Origin: Ramazzottius varieornatus
Lineage: Eukaryota; Tardigrada; Eutardigrada; Parachela; Ramazzottiidae
Assembly: GCA_001949185.1 (NCBI GenBank)
Contig: BDGG01000009.1
Location: 369,347-433,346 of the forward strand
DNA: 64,000 nucleotides
Reading direction: 5' to 3'
Within the stretch, counting starts at the first letter, position 1. Each line of letters opens with the position of its first letter. Shown here one piece after another: positions 1-9,612 of this stretch. A program made the translations under genes and the position numbers. Under the pieces are notes generated by a model, which was given only the letters and a program-made list of their open reading frames with translations, had not been told where the DNA came from and searched no databases.

Positions 1-106
1 GTCAAAGGAGGACGAATAAGCAGTGTTTTGCTGAGCAAGAATGCTTTTCAGTTTTTGCATATTCGCTTTGTTCATAGGGATTCCCTTTTAACTGTCATAC
101 TTTTAG

Positions 107-742
107 GTGACGAAGGACAATCTACTGTCGCACGTGGTGAAACTTTGGTACCGAACCGAAGGATGCACGGAAAGGTACGCGTTCAATGTTGGACAGAGTT
201 TACAGTCTGGGTTTGCCAAGACGGGATTGTTCCCGTTTTCACCGGAAGTGATACGACAAACGGTGAAGCTTCACCACGATCCCCAAATAATCGAGCGCGG
301 AATCCGCCGAGAAATACAGCAGGACTTCGGTCCTTTGATTAATATACTGAAAGACCAGTACAACATCTCCGCCGAAAAGGACCTCGAAGATATCAAGGAG
401 TTCATTCAGCTTAAACAGAAGGGTATTACCCCCGGGGCCGTGTTGGCCAATGTGATGCAGAAGGACTTGTTTGGAGAAGCACCGAAAAAGCAACGACGAC
501 AGGTAAACAGGCAGCTGAATACCGAGCCAGGTGCGCTGATCACCGGTCCCGAATTTGTTGCCGAGTTGGAGAAAGAAGATGAGAAGAAGAAGGCAGAGAA
601 AGCTGCTGTTGAAGCAAAACGAAAGGCTGCAGCTGAAAAGAAAAAGAAAAATGCCACGAAAGAAAAAGATGAGAGTCCCACAGCATCGAAGCGCAAGGCA
701 TCAAATGTGAAGTCTCTGACAAGCAAGAAAGCACGAGTTTAG
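107..742 (+). CDS. C-terminal exon of a pogo/Tigger-like DDE transposase or domesticated derivative (5' truncated)
   Basis: The reading frame opens directly after a pyrimidine-rich acceptor (acttttag, ending at 106) and runs 211 codons to a TAG, so this is a last exon whose upstream exons lie outside the window. The segment around IQSGFAKTGLFPFSPEVI is replaced here by LQSGFAKTGLFPFSPEVI, which resembles the block found near the C-terminus of pogo/Tigger DDE transposases just after the catalytic domain (family knowledge). The remainder is charged and predicted coiled, and ends in a Lys/Glu/Ala-rich tail (KKKAEKAAVEAKRKAAAEKK) with NLS-like basic clusters. The catalytic DDD residues are not in view, so I cannot tell a live transposase from a domesticated nuclear protein. 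The frame is intact to its stop, with no lesion. Confidence is moderate for the family and good for being coding. Confidence 0.55.
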   Translation: MTKDNLLSHVVKLWYRTEGCTERYAFNVGQSLQSGFAKTGLFPFSPEVIRQTVKLHHDPQIIERGIRREIQQDFGPLINILKDQYNISAEKDLEDIKEFIQLKQKGITPGAVLANVMQKDLFGEAPKKQRRQVNRQLNTEPGALITGPEFVAELEKEDEKKKAEKAAVEAKRKAAAEKKKKNATKEKDESPTASKRKASNVKSLTSKKARV

Positions 743-2760
743 TTTCTTTTGGCGGAATGCGCCGTTGTACGATATTTGAGACGCATTCCGCTTTTTGAAG
801 ACTTAAAAATGTTGTACTTTGCTGATGATTTGCTCAGGTGATCAGAGAATTTAGGGATCAGAAAGGTAGAATTAAATCGAAATAGTGCAGTTCAAATTCT
901 CCCAGAGTTTTCCCGTCCAACAGCACATAAACGTAGTACGGTATCAGGCTCAGCACGGATCGCTAATGCTTGCGACACTGCTGCCCCCGCACACCACTGT
1001 CCTGACCGAATTATGGTGTAAATTTTACCCTGACATAATTATGGAGTCTACCTCGTATCGTAGTCTCTGCTTTGTCCGGTTCTTCAAACAGGGAACCTTT
1101 GTGGCGGCCTCTGTTGATACCGCTGATAATCTGCCAATATACGTAACTGTTTTGTATACTTTCTTCAAATAAGGACATGCTCTATAGCTTTATAAAGCGC
1201 GCACATCTCGCTGCCCCAGCAGCCATCTTGGTATAAGACACAAATCGGATTGTTCGGTCTGCTTCTGGATTTACGGACTTTGCGACTACCTCGGCCTGAA
1301 GATCTCAGAGGTCATACTACGTAGCTTGTCATTTGATCCGTTTATCCGGCCGACAGACCTATACGGGTATCGGCGGCCCAGTTTTGTAGCAATGGGCTTC
1401 TGACCAAATTGTTCAGGAGTCGACTTTTAAGTTTTGGGACCCCAAGGGCAAAGTTGAACTGACAATGCCATCAGATGTAGCGAAGATCGAGGTACACGAT
1501 GCTGGAGTCCATTTGGCGACCTGACCACTCGTCAAACGTTCACGTAAGAAAGATCCAGAGGGGTTCGAATCTTTGACCAAAACGCTTTGACGTCATAAGG
1601 ATGTTACATAGCATAAAATTGCACATACAATCGTTCTAACATCCAACGATTGTAGGCTTGCGTGTTTGAGCTATTAGTCACCCTTGAAATTTTCGGAAGT
1701 ATGTTCCCAGAAGGGCGAACAGCTTTTTGAAACTTTGAGCCACGGCGAGGTACGGCAAACTTACCGCGCGATGGCCTTCGCGATGGCCGTCGCGATGCTT
1801 GACAGTCTTATGTCAAAAAAGGGTACTCTGGAAACAAGAACCATTGTCACAAAAGTGGGCCGCCACGACTCATATATACTGGTATATTACTCATTTTATC
1901 GCATTGTCTATAAAGATAGTTAGCTTCGACTGCGGTTGAGTCCGGACTTACGTCCGTGCCACATGAGAAAAATTTTAAAGGACCAGTTGACATAGTCTAC
2001 AGGACTCTGTGCTATAGCTAGCCGGCTTTTTTCGTGGAATTAGTTTTCGGTGCGCATGCCTCCCCGTACGCGTTATAGAGGAACTGATGGGAAGATAAAT
2101 CGCTGAACACCAAGACGAACCTACAAAGTGAAGCTTTTCGTGACACTGTAGGTACCTTTCGGGGCTTATGTGCAAGTTGCTATTGACGAAAGACAGTTCG
2201 CCGGTAGATCGTGATCGACAGAGGATAAGAATGTGCTACCGACGTCGACAGGGGACATTTACGCTTCGCCACAAGGATCAGCCGTTCCATAATTATACAC
2301 CGCCCGGTAACTATCCGCACCGTCATGTTCTGTAAAGTCAACCTTTGAATCGTTCATGGAGGAACATTTTTTGTGGTTTCACACTTATGGATACTCGCTT
2401 GAAGGGGCTAGAATCACTAGATAAATGTTTCCAGGCTAGAATTCCTAGGTAAATTCTTCCAGAACGAGGTCTACCGCTGGTGCAAACTCCTGTGCGTCCG
2501 ACGTCCGACGGTCGAAGACTTGGTGTTGTCCATATCGGTGCATGACGCTAGGGAGCCATTAGTGCGCTGTGACGTCATGGTCAAATTGGGTCCAGTTGAT
2601 TGAACAACTGGTGTTTGGCTTGGCTTGTGGACTTTACGTTTTGAAAGTTTTCAGTTCAAATTTTCGGGATATCTTTTCTTTGTTACCCGCACTGGATTCT
2701 GCTGAAACTGCCTCAAAGCGTCGCATCCATGTATATTTGAGATCTTTGCTTTCTGCCATT
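743..2760. other. Intergenic region, no gene recognised
   Basis: About 2 kb lies between the transposase-like exon and CWF19L1. Short open frames occur (for example 885-1172 and 1684-1923), but none shows family similarity, a signal peptide or splice support. A frame open from 2569 runs into CWF19L1 exon 1, but the family start is the Met at 2761. The promoter of CWF19L1 presumably lies at the 3' end of this stretch. No clear TATA box was identified. Confidence 0.5.
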
Positions 2761-5700
2761 ATGAGTAAAGTGGGGAACGTCAAGCTGCTGGTCATCGGCG
2801 ATGTTCATGGACACTTCAATCTTCTGGTCTCCAAGATCACCGCTCTCAACCAGAAAAATGGCCCTTTCGAGGTAAGCTGTATCATCTCGCTCACGGAGTT
2901 ATAATCATCATCTTCCTCCTAACTCCAGGCAGTATTCTGTGTGGGAAGCTTCTTCGGAGACAACAACAGCGAATGGAGCGACTTGGAGAAATGCATAATA
3001 CAAGGTACATAAAATAAATATATTTGTTCTTTTCCTTTCCATATTTCATTCGATGTGCTTCTTGCTTACGTGCGCTCGTTTTTTTCCACAGTTCCAGTAC
3101 CGACGTACATACTCGGACCTATCTTTCCTGAGCACGCTAAATTCTTCAAGGACAAGAGCGGCGAAGATCTCGTTCCAAACGTAACTTACCTCGGTATGAA
3201 AATATCGAACACTCGATCTCAACCTTTTCAACCCGTTCCATTCACGTGATTGTCGTATTTTCGTACACAGGTCACGTGGTGGCTTGGCCACAGGCAAATT
3301 AAAATTGAGTACGGTTATTTAGGAAGGGGTTTTTAATCGAAGATCTCTCGAACCCACAAAAACTGCGGGTTTATGGGATACATGGTCAGACTTTTCGACG
3401 TGGCTGTGAAATTTGGGGGTTAGCCAGTGATGCTTCGGGCTGAAATATCTTTCGTCCACATGGTACAAGCATTATTCGCGTACAAAGTACACATCTGGAT
3501 CGATCTTCCGGGATTTTTTCCCCACGAAAACAGACGTTTTCAGTGTTCTGGAATTCCAAGTTTCCGTCCGAGAATTTTGGAAAAGGAAGATAGGAATATT
3601 AGGAATTCCTTTCATATTTTCCATTCCAAGAGGTTTGGCCTGGAATGCACAACCTTAGTACGAGGTAGGTCACCGTAGGTGGAACTGCCCGTTCTAAAAA
3701 TCCCGCAGAGGTGAAAATCTTTGAGAATTCATTTCTCCAAAACTAATCATGTCATTTCGTGACAGTTGGTACTGTTCGAAAGCCCGAATTTTTCTCTACA
3801 ACCTGAAGCTAAATCGTTGGATTCGGAATTTGAACCAAAACACCCCTTTCTAAAAAACCGTACTCAAATAGAAGTACTCGTTTACATTTCTGTCTTTCAT
3901 GCTAATATTAAATTGCCTTTTTTTCAGGTCGTCGAGGAATCTTCACTTTCACGTCCGGTTTGAAAGTAGCCTACCTTAGTGGAGCTGAATCCTCCGATCT
4001 GTCTGGTGACAAGTCGGAAATCACATTCACACAGCGTGATGTGGAAGAAGTGGTAACATTAGCTGGTGGAAACTCCTGTATCGGTTTCGATCTCCTCCTG
4101 ACTAGCCAGTGGCCAGCCAATGTCGAATTGCATGGCGGAAATGAAACAGTAAAACTCCCGTCCTTTGCATGTCTTTGATCCTTCTGTCGAGTTCATGCTG
4201 TACGCTCCTTTCAGACGTTCGACTCGGCAAAAGGAGGATCTGCCCTCATCGCTCAGCTGGCCGTCACACTGAAACCTCGCTACCACTTCTCCGCGATCGC
4301 CGACACCTTCTACGAACGACTGCCATACAGAAACCACCAGACCCTCGCTGAATCCGCCACTCACCCTTCCAGGTTCGTCGCTCTGGCCTCCGTGGGAAAC
4401 GCCAAGAAAGGACGAGTAAGTCGGATCGCGGAGTGGCGCATGGGTCTGTTGATAATGGCTGGAAGCGTGCGCCATTTGGAGCAAACTCCACAAGATTGTT
4501 TTCCCAAGCCGGCGCACGTTTTGGTGATTTGTGCTGGAAGTGTGCGCTACTTAAGGAAACGATCTTGCCCAATTTGCAACTTTATTATCCGAACAGGTCA
4601 AACTTCCTGTTTTTTTTGCAGTACGTGTACGCTTTCAACATAGTCCCAATGTCCAAGATCTCCTTCCAAGAGCTGAGAAAGCAACCTGACCACTGCACGC
4701 CTTGTCCCTACGCCGAGAAGCCTCTCCTGACCAAGAAGGACAAGGTAGAGGACATTGTAGCGAACCAGTACTTTTACGACATGGTCTCGGGTGATGGCCA
4801 GCGCAATGGCAAGCGTCAAGGCAATCAAGAGGATCACCGGAACAAAAAACCACGGGGAGACGGCCAACCGGAAGCTCCCTGCTGGTTTTGCCTCAGTTCG
4901 CCCGACGCCGAAAAGCACCTGGTCGTCAGTGTGGGCCTCCACTCCTACGTGGCCCTGGCCAAAGGTACGACGAGCATGCCAGTACCGTTCTCCGGTAACT
5001 GCCGTAGACTTAATGTTAAATTCTTCATGAATGCAGCAATCGCGGGAAACCCCGGCGCCCTCCTTGTTTCCGCCCTTTTTCTACGAGTGTTTGTCAAGGC
5101 CATGCCCGGCATAAATCTAACTGGGATACTGGTAGAAAATGGGCAGAATTGCCTCAGCGGTTAAATAACTTTGCAGTGTTTGGCGTTTGTCTGCATCATA
5201 GTCCTTTTATTTTCAGGAGGGTTAACGCCAGAGCATGTGCTGATCATGCCCATCTTCCACTTGAGGTCGTACCCGGAAGTGGACGACGAGACAGCTGCCG
5301 AGATCGAACAGTACAAAGCAGCCTTGATCAAGTTCTTTTCGGAGCAGGGCAAGTCGACGGCTTTCTTTGAACGGAACTTTAAGTCTAAGCATATGCAGCT
5401 GCAAGTCGTTCCTGTCCCTCAGACCGACCCAGAACGAATCAAGGATCTTTTTCTGCAACGAGCAGAGGAAAGCCAGCTGAAGCTCACGGAAATCCCCTCA
5501 AAATCCGACCTCAGACAAGTATCAGAAGCAGTTTCTATTCGATATCAGCGTCTGTTTTTGTAGTTCGCTTTATTGGTGTTGAATGCATTTTTACAGATTA
5601 TCAAAGCCGGACAAACCTTCTTCTCGGTTGAACTGGACAACAACGATAAGCTGTTTTACAAGATTGACCAGAAAGGGTTTCCTTTGCAGTTTGGACGGTG

Positions 5701-5927
5701 AGTTTTCCTAACCGTCATCTTTCTCGCGAAAGATCAATCGTGTTCTAGAAAATCACGTATCGGTACGGTATTTCTGTTTGTGCAGGGAGGTCCTAGCTGG
5801 AAGAGAACTCCTGAACATGCCCGACCGCGTGGACTGGAGAGAGTGCAAAGCTAGCAAGGAGGAGGAAACACGTATGGCCAATAATTTCAAAATTGCTTTC
5901 AAACCTTATGATTTTAATTTTGGATAG
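2761..5927 (+). CDS. CWF19L1: CWF19-like protein 1 (spliceosome-associated, CwfJ/HIT-like)
   Basis: Nine exons join in phase to 532 aa (human homologue 538 aa): 2761-2871, 2929-3004, 3092-3193, 3928-4148, 4215-4415, 4622-4964, 5217-5518, 5597-5697, 5786-5927. The N-terminus carries the metallophosphatase-like strand [12 protein letters not shown], followed by [12 protein letters not shown] and [10 protein letters not shown]. The middle has [20 protein letters not shown]. The CwfJ C-terminal domains are seen as [16 protein letters not shown] (about residue 320), then [18 protein letters not shown], and finally [15 protein letters not shown] with the terminal FKPYDFNFG. Family members associate with late spliceosomes and act with the debranching/lariat machinery in the nucleus; the exact biochemical role here is inferred. 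Intron 5 holds two HP-A hairpins and intron 6 an HP-B element. The frame is intact throughout. Confidence 0.95.
4421..4570. repeat. HP-A hairpin element, two units (CWF19L1 intron 5)
   Basis: Two successive inverted repeats lie back to back. The first is gagtggcgca ... gtgcgccattt and the second is aagccggcgcacg ... gtgtgcgctactt with outer arms aagattgttttccc / ggaaacgatctt. The HP-A consensus, inferred from all copies, is a foldback with ends GGGACGTCGGCAAA, outer arm GATCGTTTTCCC, inner arm AAGTGGCGCAC, a 20-30 nt loop, and the reverse complement. Confidence 0.85.
5072..5153. repeat. HP-B foldback element (CWF19L1 intron 6)
   Basis: Arms cgccctttttctacga and ggtagaaaatgggca enclose a centre with tgtcaaggccatgcccggc. 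The same ends and the same GCCGTGCCCGGCAC-like centre recur at about ten other sites in the window. Confidence 0.75.
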
Positions 5928-7401
5928 GTCTAGTCATTCATTTTGGATAGGTCTCGTTTATTCATTTTGTCAAAAAAAATATCGCAGATGTTTTTCGGAC
6001 TCTGTCGCTTCATGAATATATTTGCGGCAAATTGTACAAAATTCCTTTAAGTATTGTTTTTTGGTAAAGAGGCAACCAGTGCACGAGGGCAATCTGGTCA
6101 ACACGTTTGCAGCTTTATTACTTGCCGGCAACATGAATGTGAGGAGGAATCTTGTCTAGGCATGACGACGAGGCGTGAAAGTCGCCCTTCGAGCGCTGAA
6201 TAAAGTCCGACTTATTCGTCACTATCGGTCAGGAAGATCTGTACACGTTTTATCGCACGAAATGTCGTCGTAACCCGTTCAACAACAGTAACTTGAGCCC
6301 TTACTAGCAGCAACATGCAAAATTACACCGGTCGGTTTTTCCCCTTAGCCCTTTATCCGAACAATCAGGCAACCCAATTTGCCAAGGTTTCTGTTGGTCT
6401 GGACCTCCCTGTTGGTTTCCATCTTGATTTGGAATTGCGGAAGTTGTGAGCTTTGCAAGGCGCTTTGACGTGTTTCGAGATGACGAAAACTGATGAACTT
6501 ACTGTATATCCGCGTTTATGTAACACAGACTGTACGGTGTGCACGCCAGAAACACGTGAAGCCGTACGACCGTCAACTTCCCTAACTTGTGCATTTTGCC
6601 GCTGCTGCAACACTTCCTACCGTAGCCGCGATCAACTTTGGCCAGTGTCACAAGCAGCTCTGTTCTGTTTTGTTGTCTGCCTTCTTCCTAAAATTATCTC
6701 TTAGATTTTAGCTCCAGAATTCTGCACATCCTCAATCTGTGTCGACGATGGCTTCAGTACCGTGCTGTACCTTCTCCGCAGGTCGCGTACACACTGAGCT
6801 GGCCATGCAGCGCCAAAAGTCCTCAGTGGAAAATGACCGTACGCTAGCGGACTTGCTGAGTAAGGCCCTCTCACCCATGTCCTCTGTCTGAGACACTCGC
6901 TGGCGCTTTATATTTGTACAGTGCGAAATAAATGGACAAGCCACCATATCGGTTCTCTTCTTATACAGGAAACCATGGACAATCTTCTTATACAGGAAAC
7001 CATGGACAACCGCCAGTGTTTTTTGCCTGCCCAGGGAAGAGCGGCCACATGAATCCCACCGCAACCTCCAATGAAAGGTGAGGTTTGGGTCAGAAGGAGA
7101 ACCGTAGGACAAGCATGTAATTTCTGAGGATTGTAACAAGACAGGAGTGACAGTACGTTATCAAGAAGTCGCTTCAGTGGTTTCCCTTGGAGCTGATGTG
7201 ACGGTTGAATGCATGTCAGGGACGTCCCTGAGAACTGTCCATGCATAGCCGATTCCACCTCATTGAATATCTGTTACCAACTATCGGTCCTCAATCCACT
7301 GTATATAATTATACTGTAGCACTATACAAGGCTTTAACTCCCCAGTCTCATACTGACAACGGCTTGGGATTTCTGACACTGATACTCGTTTTCACTTGCA
7401 G
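5928..7401. other. Intergenic region with a short tandem duplication
   Basis: No gene was recognised. A 48-codon open frame (6748-6891, ending LADLLSKALSPMSSV) follows an ATG but has no homologue I can name. A perfect 27-bp tandem duplication lies at 6956-7009. Just after the CWF19L1 stop, a short phrase containing ggataggtct is duplicated. Confidence 0.4.
6956..7009. repeat. 27-bp perfect tandem duplication (two copies)
   Basis: The unit beginning tcttcttatacaggaaacca occurs at 6956-6982 and again at 6983-7009 without a mismatch. It lies in non-coding sequence, so a recent slippage or duplication event is likely. Confidence 0.9.
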
Positions 7402-7546
7402 CTCGTCGAAAGCCACCCACCTTCCGTCGCCCAGCGTTCTCATTCGATCAGACAGCGGCGTGATCGACCCTTCCACCTTGACCCAGGCCAAGCTCAAGCC
7501 CGTCCCCTCCCAATCGACACCCGGTATTGGTCCGCGCAAAGGATAG
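7402..7546 (+). CDS. Hypothetical terminal exon, twin A of a GPRKG-ending peptide pair
   Basis: An open segment follows a good acceptor (ttttcacttgcag, ending 7401) and ends in ...AKLKPVPSQSTPGIGPRKG and TAG. A second copy about 1.6 kb downstream ends ...AELKPVPSQPATGVGPRKG. Over the shared stretch, differences are largely at third codon positions (gtc/gtt, ccc/cct, tcc/tct, ggt/ggc), which looks like protein-level constraint. I do not recognise a family. The upstream exons were not found, so the start is unknown. It may be an alternative last exon or a small gene. Confidence 0.35.
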
Positions 7547-8972
7547 CAGCCCTTCCCGTCCCGCTCTCCCGTATCCCCATTTCTGCAGATCTCCAGACCA
7601 TACATAAAGTTGTACTTTATTTTCTTTACAAAGACCGCTATACTGCCCTTTTACAGTATATACGTTTCCCCTAACGCTTCTCGATAAAGTCGTCGCAGTG
7701 TTTGCTTGTATACACTGACTGCCGAGGTCTTGTCTGTCAATTCAACTCGCCAGAACCTGCAACACGCCCTTGCTTGTACAAAGCGCAATTACAGTATGAG
7801 CAGTCATTTGCTATTTTTTTCGGTGAAAGTTCAATCGCTATAGTAATTTGGTGATGACGACTTTCGCGTTACTGCACGGTGAACAGTGGATCCCCTAAAA
7901 AGTCTTGAACCATGGCGGAAGACGTCTACGATGCGTAGATAAGATCAATGCAGCTTGTACACCTTGAAGAAAGTTGACTTGTCAGATGAACATTCTTTAC
8001 CGTAAAAAACGTTAGATCGTAACAGTAGTTGGCGCCCTTTGACCGTTTGATCATGCATCTGCAGCAGGTCACGACATGGACGCATGCGTCGGTTCGAGCA
8101 AACCCTCGACTAAACCCACCCGCTTCGCCGAATTATGGTCCAATGCGGAACAACCTGGAGGTTTCGACGTACAGGAACACAGGTCGCCATGTCCATAATC
8201 TCAATCAGCCGACATTATTTAGGAAAATCAAGGTTCAGCAAAGTGGGTTTCATCTACTGTATACTGAAACAGAGCACGCAATAGTTGCCCAAGTGATATC
8301 TGCTATCAGGTTTCGGCTCTGTGAGTTACGAGATGTTACTGTAGCTTAGGATGGCTCGATGTAATTTCTGGGTGACAGGATCTTGTTTTAATGAGCTATA
8401 AGAAACAGACTGGTAGAAAAATGGCATCGATACCGATTACACCCATTCTCCCTCGCAGACGAGCGCAGCTTGCTTCTGGTGAGCAACCAGATTGTTGTTT
8501 TATGACCATGTGATTATCCTCTTTATGAAAATAACGGCCGATACCGTTGGGTTGTAGCGTTGGATCGCGCGCGTTCCCGATCGGTTGACCGACTTGGAAG
8601 TCACAGTGATCCCTGTTCGCCTGATCCACTGGGCAACACCGGGCAAACTCCTGGAATTGTCAGCTTTCTCATGAACAGCGGCCAGCGATTGATCACTCGT
8701 GCCCAGTCTTCCAAGTACGTTATTGGGGGACCGGCAAACAAACCGCACAAGATCGGTACTACCACAAGTGGCGCACGCGTTCAGCCAATAGGAATGGACA
8801 CCTGCGTCGCTTGAGATGACAATCTTGTGTGTTTCGCTTTCCGCTCTGCCGTATGGTTCAGGTTTCAACCACAGTTTGAGTTTTTCCGTGTGGAGAATAT
8901 TGTGTTTTATAATTCGAGACATGGTTTATAACCAGGTCTCAATATAACTCAACGGAGTGTCTGGAGTCCCCG
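7547..8972. other. Intergenic or intronic region with a decayed HP-A copy
   Basis: No convincing coding sequence is present. Open frames at 8029-8349 and 8560-8814 show no family signal; the latter overlaps the HP-A copy near 8744-8822. If the twin peptides belong to longer genes, this could be intron sequence. Confidence 0.35.
8744..8822. repeat. HP-A element, diverged
   Basis: The left arm gatcggtactaccacaagtggcgcacg is recognisable in pieces. The right arm is degraded to cctgcgtcgcttgagatgacaatcttg. It is among the most decayed copies in the window. Confidence 0.6.
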
Positions 8973-9155
8973 ATGGATAGCCCCGTGACCAAAAGCCCTC
9001 ATTGCTTCCTGACGCGCTCAACTTCGGACGTGGAGAAACCTCCGAAGTCTGCGGTCCACAGAATGCCACAAACTCTTCCTTCGATACCTAGCCAGGCAGA
9101 GCTCAAGCCCGTTCCTTCTCAACCAGCTACCGGCGTCGGTCCGCGCAAAGGATGA
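8973..9155 (+). CDS. Hypothetical small protein, twin B of the GPRKG-ending peptide pair
   Basis: The frame is 60 codons from ATG (MDSPVTKSPHCFLTRS...) to TGA, with C-terminus AELKPVPSQPATGVGPRKG, matching twin A at 7402-7546 in 13 of the last 19 residues. It is rich in Pro, Ser, Lys and Thr, with no signal peptide or membrane segment. The ATG at 8973 is possible, but an acceptor (aaccag) sits about 35 nt upstream, so this may be a last exon too. Function is unknown. Confidence 0.4.
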   Translation: MDSPVTKSPHCFLTRSTSDVEKPPKSAVHRMPQTLPSIPSQAELKPVPSQPATGVGPRKG

Positions 9156-9612
9156 TGCGGAAGTTGGGAGGGAAGACTGGTGCGTTAACGACTACTTGCT
9201 AACCCGAGTCTATTCTTTTCGGCCCCATGCGAAAAAGAAGGCTGGTAGGAATTGACAGACCATACCTCTCTTCAGAACCAATTGAGCATAGTCATTCATT
9301 TGTGCAGTGGTGAGACTAAACAATCGAACAATTTGCCTTTTACCTCGCTCGATGCAGCAAAGTGCGCCCATTACTGGTTGATGAGGTGCACGAAGTTATT
9401 CTTCTAAGTGTAGCCTGCTTTCCATGTCCGTGTACTCTTCATTTCGACAAATGGGAAACAAACGAAAGTTGGCGAATGCAGTTGGCGTTGGCAAATCAAT
9501 TTCTGCAGGCGACTCGACTGGTTTTCATTTCGTCTTCATTTCATTGGTTTTACTCGTTTGGGCTCGATTCTCCTGTTGATTATAGCTCAAGCCTAACATT
9601 GCCAGTTAGAAC
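9156..9612. other. Intergenic, upstream of the mucin-like gene
   Basis: No gene, RNA or repeat was recognised. It presumably includes the promoter and 5' UTR of the gene starting at 9613. Confidence 0.4.

Noticed and set aside
885-1172. Plus-strand open frame of 95 codons after the transposase-like exon
   Set aside because: The initiation codon is not ATG, composition is plain, and there is no similarity or splice support.
6748-6891. 48-codon frame from ATG to TGA (ending LADLLSKALSPMSSV)
   Set aside because: Might be a small exon related to the GPRKG twins, but I could find no splice path or homologue. Recorded only as a possibility.
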